Assembly (NCBI GenBank): GCA_018883245.1
Contig: VEQL01000021.1
Coordinates: 1 to 49,148 of the forward strand
DNA length: 49,148 nt
Direction: 5' to 3'
Source of the DNA: Chthoniobacterales bacterium
GTDB lineage: Bacteria > Verrucomicrobiota > Verrucomicrobiia > Chthoniobacterales > JACTMZ01
The notes under the pieces were generated by a model. It did not search any database and was not told the DNA's origin. It saw nothing but the letters and a program-made list of their open reading frames with translations. Of the stretch, positions 1 through 7,555 are shown one piece after another. The translations under genes were made by a program, and so were the position numbers. Positions within the stretch are counted from its first letter, which is position 1. Each line of letters opens with the position of its first letter.

Positions 1-1863
1 TTTGAACTCGAGCAAGTTGGCGATGTAGCGTCCTTTGGCCGCACGGCCCATCTCCGGAATATTGTAGGCTTTCTCCACGTAGCATCGGCCCTTTTTGGTG
101 AAGAACACGAGGTAATCGTGCGTGCTGGCGGTGAAGAGGTGTTCGACGAAATCGTCTTCCTCGTTCTCGGTCGTGGCCTCGCGGGTCTGCATGCCGATGA
201 CGCCTTTGCCGCCGCGTTTCTGGGCGCGGTAGTTGCTGACCGCGGTGCGTTTGATGAACCCGCGGTGGGTCACGGTGATGATGCAGCCTTCGTTGGTGAT
301 GAGGTCTTCGATGTTGATCTCGCCTTCGTCGGGGACGATGTCGGTGAGGCGGGGGCCGGCGTATTTGGTCTTAATCTCGCGCAGCTCGGTCTTGATGATG
401 TCGAGGACGCGCTCCTCGCGGGCGAGGATGTCCATGAGGTCCTCGATGGTGGAGAGCAGTTCTTTGTATTCTCCGAGGACCTTGTCGCTTTCCAGTCCGG
501 TCAGTTGGTAGAGGCGGAGTTCGAGGATGTCGTCGACCTGCTGTTCGCTGAGGAGGTATTCGCCGTCGGTCAGGCGCACTTCGCTGCGGATTTTGACCCC
601 GAATTTCTCGACCTGCTTGCGGGTGAATTCGAAGGCGAGGAGTTTGACTTTGGCTTCTTCGCGGTTTTTCGATCCGCGGATGATGCGGATGAATTCGTCG
701 AGGTTGGCCAAGGCGATGAGGAAAGCCTCGAGTTTCTCGGCGCGGACTTCGGCTTCGCCGAGGAGGTGGGACGTGCGGCGGAGGACGACTTCGCGGCGGT
801 GCTCGATGTAGCAGAAGATGGCTTCTTTAAGCGAAAGGAGCTTCGGCTTCCCGTGGTCGATGGCCAGCATCGTGATGGGGAAGGAGGATTCGAGCGCGGT
901 GTGCTTGTAGAGGTTGTTGATGACAACCTTCGGGTTGGCGTCGCGTTTGAGTTCGACCACGACGCGCGTTTTTTCGTCCGACTCGTCGCGGATGGCGCTG
1001 ATGTCGGTGATCGTCTTCTGGTTGACCAGATCGGCGATGCGCTCGACGAGGGTGGCGCGGTTGACGTTGTAGGGGATCTCGGTGATGACGATCTGCTCGC
1101 GGTTGCCCTTGAGTTCCTCCACTCCGGCTTTGCCGCGGACTTTGACCGAACCGCGGCCGGTTTCGAGGTATTGGCGGATGCCGCCGACGCCGCAAAGTTG
1201 GCAGCCCGTCGGGAAGTCCGGGCCTTTGACGTGCTTCATCAGGCCGTCGAGCGTGATGTCGGGCTTGTCGATCTGCGCGCAGATGGCGTCGATGACCTCG
1301 CCGAGATTGTGCGGCGGCATGTTGGTGGCCATGCCGACGGCGATGCCGGTGCCGCCGTTGACAAGGAGATTCGGGAACGCGGCAGGAAAGACGACCGGTT
1401 CGGTCAGGCGCTCGTCATAGTTCGGGACAAAATCGACGGTGGACTTGTCCATGTCGGCCATGAGAGCCGTGCCCAGATGGGTGAGGCGCGCCTCGGTGTA
1501 ACGCATGGCGGCCGGCGGATCGCCTTCCACCGAGCCGAAGTTTCCCTGGCCATCGACGAGCGTCTCGCGCATGGCCCAGTCCTGCGCCATGTGCACGAGT
1601 GTGGGGTAGATGACCGCTTCGCCGTGCGGATGGTAGTTGCCGCTGGTGTCACCGCAAATTTTTGCGCACTTGATGTGCTGCCGCCCGGGAAACAAGCGCA
1701 GGTCGTGCATCGCGTAGAGGATGCGGCGCTGGGCGGGCTTGAGTCCGTCGCGCGCATCAGGCAAGGCGCGGGAGATGATGACGGACATGGAGTAATCGAG
1801 GAAGGAGCGTGACATCTCCTCCGCGACATCGATGGGTTCGACTTTTTCGTTCTGCGTATACAC
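1..1863 (-). CDS. gyrA: DNA gyrase subunit A, 5' part (truncated by window edge)
   Basis: This is the breakage-reunion subunit of the type II topoisomerase that introduces negative supercoils, acting with GyrB in the cytoplasm. About 620 N-terminal codons are visible; the C-terminal beta-pinwheel runs off the left edge. The translation shows SRSFLDYSMSVIISRALPD near the start, the GLKPAQRRILYAM segment, and the catalytic tyrosine in AAMRYTEARL. The start is a GTG at 1863 giving M-Y-T-Q-N-E-K, which matches the usual beginning of the family; no in-frame ATG lies before the conserved SRSF region. In the quinolone pocket the segment reads YHPHGEAVIYPTL, so the positions equivalent to E. coli Ser83 and Asp87 are Ala and Pro. 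The 187 bp upstream hold a hairpin and the terminator of the next gene. GyrA rather than ParC is the likelier call, but the missing C-terminus leaves some doubt. Confidence 0.93.
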   Translation of the reverse strand, partial: MYTQNEKVEPIDVAEEMSRSFLDYSMSVIISRALPDARDGLKPAQRRILYAMHDLRLFPGRQHIKCAKICGDTSGNYHPHGEAVIYPTLVHMAQDWAMRETLVDGQGNFGSVEGDPPAAMRYTEARLTHLGTALMADMDKSTVDFVPNYDERLTEPVVFPAAFPNLLVNGGTGIAVGMATNMPPHNLGEVIDAICAQIDKPDITLDGLMKHVKGPDFPTGCQLCGVGGIRQYLETGRGSVKVRGKAGVEELKGNREQIVITEIPYNVNRATLVERIADLVNQKTITDISAIRDESDEKTRVVVELKRDANPKVVINNLYKHTALESSFPITMLAIDHGKPKLLSLKEAIFCYIEHRREVVLRRTSHLLGEAEVRAEKLEAFLIALANLDEFIRIIRGSKNREEAKVKLLAFEFTRKQVEKFGVKIRSEVRLTDGEYLLSEQQVDDILELRLYQLTGLESDKVLGEYKELLSTIEDLMDILAREERVLDIIKTELREIKTKYAGPRLTDIVPDEGEINIEDLITNEGCIITVTHRGFIKRTAVSNYRAQKRGGKGVIGMQTREATTENEEDDFVEHLFTASTHDYLVFFTKKGRCYVEKAYNIPEMGRAAKGRYIANLLEFK

Positions 1864-1888
1864 GGGTTGAAACGGCGTTGAATAGAGA

Positions 1889-1905
1889 ACCGGACGTGGT
1901 CCGGT
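1889..1905. other. Perfect inverted repeat in the gyrA leader
   Basis: The sequence ACCGGACGTGGTCCGGT has 7-bp arms and a 3-nt loop. It lies about 25 nt upstream of the gyrA GTG start and would form a hairpin in the leader RNA. It could be an operator or a translation-control hairpin; nothing else identifies it. Confidence 0.35.
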
Positions 1906-1989
1906 GAAGCGGAAAGGATTGTGTTCGTTGGGAGCGCTTTACTCCAGCGCAAAGGAGGCTGTCGTTGCGGTTTTTTGACGTTGCATTCG

Positions 1990-2030
1990 GACAAAGAAAA
2001 ACGGCGCCGGATTTCTCCGGCGCCGTTTGT
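1990..2030 (-). terminator. Rho-independent terminator of the beta-barrel gene
   Basis: A 12-bp perfect stem lies at 1999-2010 and 2017-2028 (AAACGGCGCCGG and its complement) with a 6-nt loop. On the minus strand it is followed by a T-rich run (TTTTTCTTT). It sits about 20 bp past the stop of the beta-barrel gene and separates it from gyrA. Confidence 0.85.
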
Positions 2031-2050
2031 GAATCGAATCAGACGTTCAA

Positions 2051-2725
2051 TTAGAACGCGAAGCGGACGCCATAACGCCACTGCATCTGATTGTTAGCGA
2101 GGCCGCTAACATTCGAGAAGAGATAGCGCAGGTCGCTGAACAGACCGATGTTTTCGGTCACGCGATATTCCAGACCGCCGCCGACATGGCCGAAGCCTTG
2201 ACCGGACATACGATAGCGCTGACCGGTGGTGCCACTCAAAGTGCCACTAGTATATCCAGCACTGTTAGGAACATTGCCGTATTGCGCACCGCCACCGACC
2301 AAGAGGTAGGGAGCGAGGTTCCACGAGCAGATCGGGTAACGCAGAATGAGGTTACCAGTGGTCTGCCAGCGGGTGTAGCCGTAGTTGCCGATGTCAGTGC
2401 TACCGGTTCCAGCTGAGTTACGCCCGAAGACGCTCTGTTCGATGCCCAAGCCGACATACTTCATGAAGAAGTAGTTCACGCCGAGGCCACCACCCCAAGC
2501 CGGACGGCCCGAGAGCTGACGGCTGGTCGTGTTGGGAATGAAGAAGTTGCCGGAGTTACCTTTGTAGAAATCTCCCAGACCGAAAAGGTCGAGTTGGATT
2601 TCTTGGTCGCGGAAGAGGCAAGGCTCTTCGACGGCAACCACTTCTTTGGAGGCGGTGGCAGTGCCCGCGAACGCCGAGGTAGCGGCGACAGCGGCCATGA
2701 CACCTGTGATGATGTATTTTTTCAT
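2051..2725 (-). CDS. Outer-membrane beta-barrel protein (OmpA/OprF-like barrel)
   Basis: A 224-aa exported protein. The first 20 residues (MKKYIITGVMAAVAATSAFA) are a clear Sec signal peptide with an AxA cleavage site. The mature part has alternating hydrophobic and aromatic beta-strands, repeated GGG turns (WGGGLGVNYFF, LLVGGGAQYG, GHVGGGLEYRV) and ends in a C-terminal Phe (RYGVRFAF), the usual signal for outer-membrane insertion. It resembles small 8-strand barrels of the 'outer membrane protein beta-barrel' type. The ORF is open further upstream, but the signal peptide sets the start at 2725. The ATG overlaps the ribD stop by 4 bp, and a strong terminator follows. The substrate or structural role is unknown. 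Confidence 0.75.
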   Translation of the reverse strand: MKKYIITGVMAAVAATSAFAGTATASKEVVAVEEPCLFRDQEIQLDLFGLGDFYKGNSGNFFIPNTTSRQLSGRPAWGGGLGVNYFFMKYVGLGIEQSVFGRNSAGTGSTDIGNYGYTRWQTTGNLILRYPICSWNLAPYLLVGGGAQYGNVPNSAGYTSGTLSGTTGQRYRMSGQGFGHVGGGLEYRVTENIGLFSDLRYLFSNVSGLANNQMQWRYGVRFAF

Positions 2726-3849
2726 GATGGTTTTAGGTTTGTTTGCGTTACGGAATTGTTCCGTGACGCCAAAGTAGTGCAAACGTTCAAAACCCGGCAA
2801 GGATTTTTTTCACAAAACGGGAAATTCTTCGCACTTTGTTTTCGCTGTTTTTGCACGATTCCTCGAACTTTCAGGCATTGGCCGATTTTTTCCCAGTGAG
2901 CACTCACAATCTGCGGGACTTTGGCCGGGCGGGAACCCACGGCGGGGATCGGTCCTCCAGCCAGCAAGGGCGCGATATAAAAAGTCACTTCATCGGCCAG
3001 ACTTTCTTTGAATAGCTGCCCCAAGGTGTGTCCGCCGCCTTCGACCAAGACCGATTGAATGCCGCGCTTGGCAAGATCACGAAGGACGCCTTTTAGCGTC
3101 TGGTTCGTGGCAACGATCGTTTTGTGGCGCCAGCGATCTTTGAACACTTTGCTTTTGGCTGGCGGTCTTCCACGCGGCGCCCAAATCACGCGCCAAGGCT
3201 GCGCAGCACCGCGGATGCCGCGCACGGTCAATGCTGGATCATCGGTCCGCACAGTATTGGCGCCGACCAGCATGGCATCGACCCGGGCGCGGAGTTTCAT
3301 GGCGTCCGCCCGCGCGGCCTTGGAAGTTATCCACTGACTTTCGCCCGGCGGGCGGCTGAGGCGCCCGTCGAGCGACATTCCGCATTTGGCAACGACCCAC
3401 GGTCGTCCGGTGGACATGAAATGGTTGAACTCCGGGTTCAGTGCCGCGCATTCCTTATCCAACACGCCGGATGTGAGCGCCAAACCCGCCTTTCGAAGAA
3501 TGCGCAATCCGCGTCCGCGGTGTTTCGGATTCGGGTCGATGGCTCCTGCCACAACGCGTGCAACGCCGGCGGCGATCAGCGCCTCGGTGCACGGTCCGGT
3601 GCGCCCGCGGGTCGAGCACGGTTCGAGAGTCACATACAGCGTTGCTCCCAGCGCGGCGCGCGAATTTTTCAGAGAGCGCAGCGCTTCGATCTCCGCATGT
3701 GGTGCTCCCGCGCGCCGGTGCCATCCGCGTCCGATGATGCGTCCGTCCTTGACGATCACGCATCCCACGGCGGGGTTCGGGCGCGTGTGTCCGTGACCCT
3801 TGCACGCAAGCCGGATCGCCTCGCGCATGAATTTTTCGTCGCGGGTCAT
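2722..3849 (-). CDS. ribD: Bifunctional riboflavin biosynthesis deaminase/reductase RibD
   Basis: RibD catalyses the second and third steps of riboflavin synthesis: deamination of the pyrimidine ring, then NADPH reduction of the ribose side chain. The N-terminal cytidine-deaminase-like domain carries the zinc ligands in GAPHAEIEAL (HAE) and VTLEPCSTRGRTGPCTEAL (PCxxxGxTxPC). The C-terminal reductase domain has AKCGMSLDGRLS, VGANTVRTDDP and VLVEGGGHTLG. The recognisable enzyme ends near residue 327 (LKVRGIVQ). About 48 further residues, rich in Lys, Cys, Asn and Thr, do not look like the family and run through the upstream region of the beta-barrel gene to a TGA overlapping its ATG. ATG start at 3849. 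No FMN riboswitch is visible in the 57 bp before the start. Confidence 0.93.
   Translation of the reverse strand: MTRDEKFMREAIRLACKGHGHTRPNPAVGCVIVKDGRIIGRGWHRRAGAPHAEIEALRSLKNSRAALGATLYVTLEPCSTRGRTGPCTEALIAAGVARVVAGAIDPNPKHRGRGLRILRKAGLALTSGVLDKECAALNPEFNHFMSTGRPWVVAKCGMSLDGRLSRPPGESQWITSKAARADAMKLRARVDAMLVGANTVRTDDPALTVRGIRGAAQPWRVIWAPRGRPPAKSKVFKDRWRHKTIVATNQTLKGVLRDLAKRGIQSVLVEGGGHTLGQLFKESLADEVTFYIAPLLAGGPIPAVGSRPAKVPQIVSAHWEKIGQCLKVRGIVQKQRKQSAKNFPFCEKNPCRVLNVCTTLASRNNSVTQTNLKPS
2745..2769 (-). promoter_or_regulatory. Inverted repeat 20 bp upstream of the beta-barrel start
   Basis: Two 11-bp arms (GCGTTACGGAA and TTCCGTGACGC) differ at one position and flank a 3-nt loop. In the mRNA of the beta-barrel gene this would be a leader hairpin just upstream of the ribosome-binding region; at DNA level it could be an operator. 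It lies inside the reading frame of the unusual ribD tail. Confidence 0.4.
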
Positions 3850-3906
3850 GGTCAGGTTAATCTATGCAAACCATGTTTTCGACGCCGAGCGCGGTATGAT
3901 GGAACG

Positions 3907-3979
3907 GGTGGCCGACGGGACTCGAACCCGCAACAACCGGAATCACAATCCGGGGCTCTGCCATTGAGCTACGGCCACC
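3907..3979 (-). tRNA. tRNA-His (anticodon GTG)
   Basis: The minus strand folds as a complete cloverleaf. The acceptor stem is GTGGCCG/CGGCCAC, with the extra 5' G (position -1) opposite a C discriminator that is diagnostic for tRNA-His. The anticodon loop is TTGTGAT, and the T-arm contains GGTTCGAGTCC. CCA is not encoded. Confidence 0.96.
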
Positions 3980-4077
3980 ATTATCGGGGTGGGAATTCTT
4001 AAGCAGCGCGGCGCGTGGTGTCAAACGCGCCCGCGCCGCAGTTGCGCTGCGCGGCGGGAAGGTGTAGCCAAGCGTGT

Positions 4078-4611
4078 ATGCGCCTGCTTGCGCTTTTGTT
4101 GCCGCTGCTTCTGCTCTGCGGTTGCGCGCGTCTGAGCGACACGGAGATTTATTACACGCCGGTGGCGGGTCCGGTTTACCCGCCCCTGGACAAGAAAGCG
4201 CCGGTGCCCGTGCTGTCCGAGCCGCCTTCGTGGCCGCACCGGGTGATCGGTCGCTTCGCAACGGTGTCGGACCAGGGCTATCCGTTCCTTTACCGTGCGT
4301 TGCTTTACAATGCTCGGCGCGCGGGCGCGGATGCCGTGATCCTGCGCAAGCTGGCCTTCGACACACGCCAGAACTTCAACTACATCCCGGCGCACTGGGA
4401 GAACATCCCGCAGACCAACATTTTCTACCAGACGGTGCAAAACAGTCAGGGCCAGTGGGTGACGGTGCCTCAGGTTTACACCACGTTTGTCCCTGTTTTC
4501 CGGCCCGAGCAAACAGTCGTGACCGACGTGCAATGGACGGAGATTGCGGCCGAAATGATCGTGCGCAAGGGCAAAGCGCCCCTGGCCATCGCGCCGGTGG
4601 ACAGCCGTTAG
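4078..4611 (+). CDS. Lipoprotein of unknown function
   Basis: A 177-aa protein. The start at 4078 gives a short signal peptide (MRLLALLLPLLLLCGC) ending in a lipobox, so Cys16 is the predicted lipidated residue. The mature protein contains a segment RRAGADAVILRKLAFD that resembles the alpha/beta repeat of small secreted proteins involving 'AGADAVI', and a tyrosine/asparagine-rich stretch around YNPAHWENIPQTNIFYQ-like positions 105-120. I do not recognise a named family. It ends 5 bp before the next gene, so the two are probably cotranscribed. The longer upstream extension of the reading frame would bury the signal peptide and is rejected. Confidence 0.7.
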   Translation: MRLLALLLPLLLLCGCARLSDTEIYYTPVAGPVYPPLDKKAPVPVLSEPPSWPHRVIGRFATVSDQGYPFLYRALLYNARRAGADAVILRKLAFDTRQNFNYIPAHWENIPQTNIFYQTVQNSQGQWVTVPQVYTTFVPVFRPEQTVVTDVQWTEIAAEMIVRKGKAPLAIAPVDSR

Positions 4612-4616
4612 CCGCC

Positions 4617-6032
4617 ATGGAAGAGACGCATCTCCGCAAGCAGAGGCAGACGGTCAAACTCGGGCTGATCAAGGCGGTGTCGGATCTGTTTCCCGACTAT
4701 CGTTTGAAGACGGCCTATTCGATCCAGGAGGGCGTGTATTGCAATCTCGTCGGATCGACGCTGTCCGAGCGCGAGGTGCGGCGCATCGAAGAGCATCTCG
4801 ATGCGTGGGTGGCGTCCGACCGTCCCGTGCATTTTCTGCGCCATGAGGACGGCTATTACCATTATGACGTGGACGGCTTGCTGGTCCGCGCTCTTTACCC
4901 CGCGGAAAACCGTTCCTCGCTTGTCGAGCCGTTCAACATCATCCCTTTTTCCTCCGGCTTCATCGTGGACTTCGGCGACGTGAAGTGCAGCGGCGACACG
5001 CCTTTGATCCCGCCGGAGAAGTTGGCGGAATCCTACGAAAAGACCCAGCGGTGGCTGCGCAACATCAACATCGAGCTGGTGGCCGATGTGAACGAATTCA
5101 TGGACTCCGGCCGGAGCCACGAAATCCTCGGCATCTCGGAGGCTTTGCAGGAAAAAGAGATTTCCGACATCGCGGACATGATTTTGCAACAGCGCCGCGC
5201 CCTGCGTGTGCTGCTCATTTCCGGTCCCTCGTCGTCCGGCAAAACAAGTTTTGCCCAGCGACTGGCCACGCAGCTCAAGGTCAACGGTCTGCGTCCGGTC
5301 CCGCTCTCGCTCGACGACTACTTTCTCGACCGCGAGCAGACGCCGCGCGATGCGTCGGGGCGGCCCGATTTCGAGAGTCTCGGGGCGCTCGACTTGCACC
5401 TGCTTCAGGATCATGTCGCGCGGCTTGTGGAGGGTGAAGAGGTTGCGGCCCCGCGATTCGATTTCCATTGCGGTTGCCGCATCGCCGAAACGCGCCCCAT
5501 GCGCCTCGGGCGCGGGGAGATCCTGGTGATCGAGGGTATCCACGCTCTCAATCCGCAACTTCTTCCAGGTCTCGAGCGCAACGTCTGCTGGAAAATCTAC
5601 ATCAACGCCCTTTTCGAGTTGAACCTCGACCTGATGAACCGCATTCCCACTACCGAGGTGCGGCTTATCCGGCGTCTTGTGCGCGGCGACCTGTTCCGCG
5701 GGACGCATCCGGAGAAGACCATCGACCAATGGTCGAGCGTCCGGCGCGGCGAATACCTCCATGTGTTCAAATACCAGGAGGAGGCGGACGCGATGTTCAA
5801 CTCGAGCATGCTTTACGAGATGAATGCGTTGCGTCCGTTTGCCGAGAAGTCCCTTTGCAAAATCCCCGACCGCAGCACTCATGTGGCGACCCGCGACCGC
5901 CTGCTCAACCTGCTGGGATTTTTCCGTCCGATGCCGTCGGACAAAGTGCCGTGGAATTCGATCCTTCGCGAATTCATCGGGGGAAGTGTCTATTTCGACC
6001 CTGCCAACGGCGGCCACAAGCTGCCGCACTGA
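4617..6032 (+). CDS. Uridine kinase-like / phosphoribulokinase-family nucleoside kinase
   Basis: A 471-aa protein with two parts. Residues about 195-400 are a P-loop kinase of the uridine kinase/phosphoribulokinase family: Walker A GPSSSGKTSF near residue 202, then PLSLDDYFLDREQTPRD, PRFDFHCGCR and ILVIEGIHALNP. The N-terminal 190 residues contain LFPDYRLKTAYSIQEGVYC and SEREVRRIEEHLDAW, which resemble the ThrRS/AlaRS second additional domain seen in front of this kinase type in several phyla. The expected reaction is phosphorylation of uridine or a related nucleoside with ATP; the exact substrate cannot be read from sequence. The ATG at 4617 follows the lipoprotein stop by 5 bp. Confidence 0.83.
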   Translation: MEETHLRKQRQTVKLGLIKAVSDLFPDYRLKTAYSIQEGVYCNLVGSTLSEREVRRIEEHLDAWVASDRPVHFLRHEDGYYHYDVDGLLVRALYPAENRSSLVEPFNIIPFSSGFIVDFGDVKCSGDTPLIPPEKLAESYEKTQRWLRNINIELVADVNEFMDSGRSHEILGISEALQEKEISDIADMILQQRRALRVLLISGPSSSGKTSFAQRLATQLKVNGLRPVPLSLDDYFLDREQTPRDASGRPDFESLGALDLHLLQDHVARLVEGEEVAAPRFDFHCGCRIAETRPMRLGRGEILVIEGIHALNPQLLPGLERNVCWKIYINALFELNLDLMNRIPTTEVRLIRRLVRGDLFRGTHPEKTIDQWSSVRRGEYLHVFKYQEEADAMFNSSMLYEMNALRPFAEKSLCKIPDRSTHVATRDRLLNLLGFFRPMPSDKVPWNSILREFIGGSVYFDPANGGHKLPH

Positions 6033-6038
6033 AGAAAC

Positions 6039-6377
6039 TCAGCCCGGAGGCCAGTCCATGGGGCGTCCGCCCAGCAGATGAATGTGCAGGTGGGGGACGC
6101 TTTCGCCCGCGTCCGGGCCGTTGTTCATGACAAGCCGGTAGCCGCTTTTGTCGAGCCCCAACTCCACGGCGATTTCGCGGGCGGCAAGAAGGAGTTTTCC
6201 GAGCAATGGTCCGTCGGAATCGCGCGCCGCGCCGATGCGCGGGATGGCGCGTTGGGGGATGATAAGAACGTGCACCGGGGCCTGGGGATTGATGTCGTGG
6301 AATGCGAGGACATCGTCGTCGTTGCGGACGATATTCGCGGGGATTTCCCCCGCGGCGATGCGTTCGAAGATGGTCAT
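6039..6377 (-). CDS. HIT family protein (histidine triad nucleotide hydrolase)
   Basis: A 112-aa HINT-branch protein, the usual length for the family. It starts MTIFERIAAGEIPANIV, has AFHDINPQAPVHVLIIPQ, and ends with the triad HLHIHLLGGRPMDWPPG. Such enzymes hydrolyse purine nucleoside phosphoramidates such as AMP-lysine. The ATG at 6377 overlaps the TGA of the upstream gene by 4 bp, so it is translationally coupled to the ATP-cone-like protein. It converges with the kinase gene, 6 bp away. Confidence 0.93.
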   Translation of the reverse strand: MTIFERIAAGEIPANIVRNDDDVLAFHDINPQAPVHVLIIPQRAIPRIGAARDSDGPLLGKLLLAAREIAVELGLDKSGYRLVMNNGPDAGESVPHLHIHLLGGRPMDWPPG

Positions 6378-6934
6378 GTGAGTTCCAGATCGAGCGTGCG
6401 GCGGCGCCCGAGGCGGGCGGCTTGACCGCGCACGTGGGCGACGATCTCGTTGCGCAGTTGCGCGCAGTCCTTGCGCCATGCGCGGGCGCGGCGCAGGCGT
6501 TTCACGCATGCGGCGAGATCGCAGAATTCAACCCGCGCCGTGCGGGTGGCGAGAATTCGGTGAAGTGTGCGGTCGAGTTCGCGGAAGAACGCGAGTTCGT
6601 ATCCCGTGCCCGCCGTTTCGGCCAGCGCCGCCAGCGAGATGCGGACGGGCGGTTCCGGAAGGCGGAACCCGCGGGCCACATCCGGGTAGCCGATGACTTG
6701 CAGCACGCTTGAGACGAGGGTGTGGAGGCATTGGCTGGCGATGACATTCTCATCGAACTCGCGCTCGAGGTAGCTGGTGACGCTTTCCGCCACGTGGGGT
6801 GCGAGCCACCAGCGGTCGTAGCCGGCCGCGCCCGCGGCGTCGGCGACCGCGCGCTCGAGCCAGTGGCGCTCGAACCGCACGGCGCGGCTGTCGGAAAGGC
6901 GGACCAGCGGCAAGTTGTCGGCGAGGGCGATCAA
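6374..6934 (-). CDS. Uncharacterised protein with an ATP-cone-like region
   Basis: A 186-aa protein with no family I can name. Residues about 14-90 have the spacing of an ATP-cone: a basic/aromatic start (RAVRFERHWLERAV), a helix with Ala and Gly (ADAAGAAG), an ESVTSYLEREFDENVIAS segment, and a final helix LVSSVLQVIGYPDVARGF. The C-terminal half is helical and Arg-rich (CVKRLRRARAWRKDC). It lies 44 bp downstream of nrdR on the same strand and overlaps the HIT gene by 4 bp. An accessory role in dNTP sensing is a guess from position and pattern only. The start at 6934 is the first ATG. Confidence 0.55.
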   Translation of the reverse strand: MIALADNLPLVRLSDSRAVRFERHWLERAVADAAGAAGYDRWWLAPHVAESVTSYLEREFDENVIASQCLHTLVSSVLQVIGYPDVARGFRLPEPPVRISLAALAETAGTGYELAFFRELDRTLHRILATRTARVEFCDLAACVKRLRRARAWRKDCAQLRNEIVAHVRGQAARLGRRRTLDLELT

Positions 6935-6978
6935 GAGAAGTTGAGGTATGAGAGTTGAGAGAAAAGTTGAAAGAGAGA

Positions 6979-7506
6979 TCAGGCGGGGACGGCTGATTCT
7001 TTCGCGACTTTGGACGGGACGTTGAAAAGCTCGGGTTGGTCGGGGCGGCGCGGGCTGCGCTTTTTCATCTGCTCGACTTCATCGACAAATTCGCCGGCCT
7101 CCTGGAACTGCCGGTAGATCGAGGCGTAGCGCACGTAGGCCACGGGATCGACCGCCTGCAATTTTTCCATGGCCCTCAGGCCGATGAGGCGGCTGGGCAC
7201 TTCGCGTCCTGTTTCCGCGCCGAGTTCGGTGACGATTTCGTCCACCAGGCGCTCGAGAGTTTCCAGTTTGATCGGGCGCTTTTCGCAGGCTTTCGAGAGG
7301 CTGCTGAGCAATTTGTAACGGTGGAAAGGCTCGATCCGCCCGTTGCGCTTGAGCACGCGGAGTTCGATCTGCTCTATGGCCTCGTAGGTCGTGTAGCGGG
7401 TGCGGCAGGCGACACACTGGCGACGGCGGCGGATCCGCTCGCCTTCCTGGATGACTCGCGAGTCGATGACGCGATCGCGCAGGTCTCCACATCGGGGGCA
7501 ACGCAT
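6979..7506 (-). CDS. nrdR: Transcriptional repressor NrdR
   Basis: NrdR represses ribonucleotide reductase genes in response to bound ATP/dATP. The N-terminal zinc ribbon has Cys3, Cys6, Cys31 and Cys34 (MRCPRCG ... CVACRTRYTTYE), followed by an ATP-cone at about 49-139 (VLKRNGRIEPFHRYKL ... LQAVDPVAYVRYASIYRQF). It is 175 aa; the core matches the usual 150 or so, and a charged tail of about 25 residues (KKRSPRRPDQPELF) is extra. No ribonucleotide reductase gene is in the window. The downstream gene also looks ATP-cone-like. Confidence 0.95.
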   Translation of the reverse strand: MRCPRCGDLRDRVIDSRVIQEGERIRRRRQCVACRTRYTTYEAIEQIELRVLKRNGRIEPFHRYKLLSSLSKACEKRPIKLETLERLVDEIVTELGAETGREVPSRLIGLRAMEKLQAVDPVAYVRYASIYRQFQEAGEFVDEVEQMKKRSPRRPDQPELFNVPSKVAKESAVPA

Positions 7507-7555
7507 AGTGTTGTCGTAAGAACTAACATGGTTGATACCACAAGGGATTGTGGCG

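Noticed and set aside
118-1812. A 564-aa open frame antisense to gyrA
   Set aside because: It is the complement of conserved gyrA codons. GC-rich genes often leave long open antisense frames; the translation is rich in Asp, Val and Gly with no recognisable domain.
3850-3906. An FMN riboswitch upstream of ribD
   Set aside because: Only 57 bp lie between ribD and the tRNA gene, too short for the aptamer, and none of its conserved segments are present.
4608-6029. A 473-aa open frame antisense to the uridine-kinase-like gene
   Set aside because: The plus-strand product contains Walker A and family motifs; the antisense product shows none.
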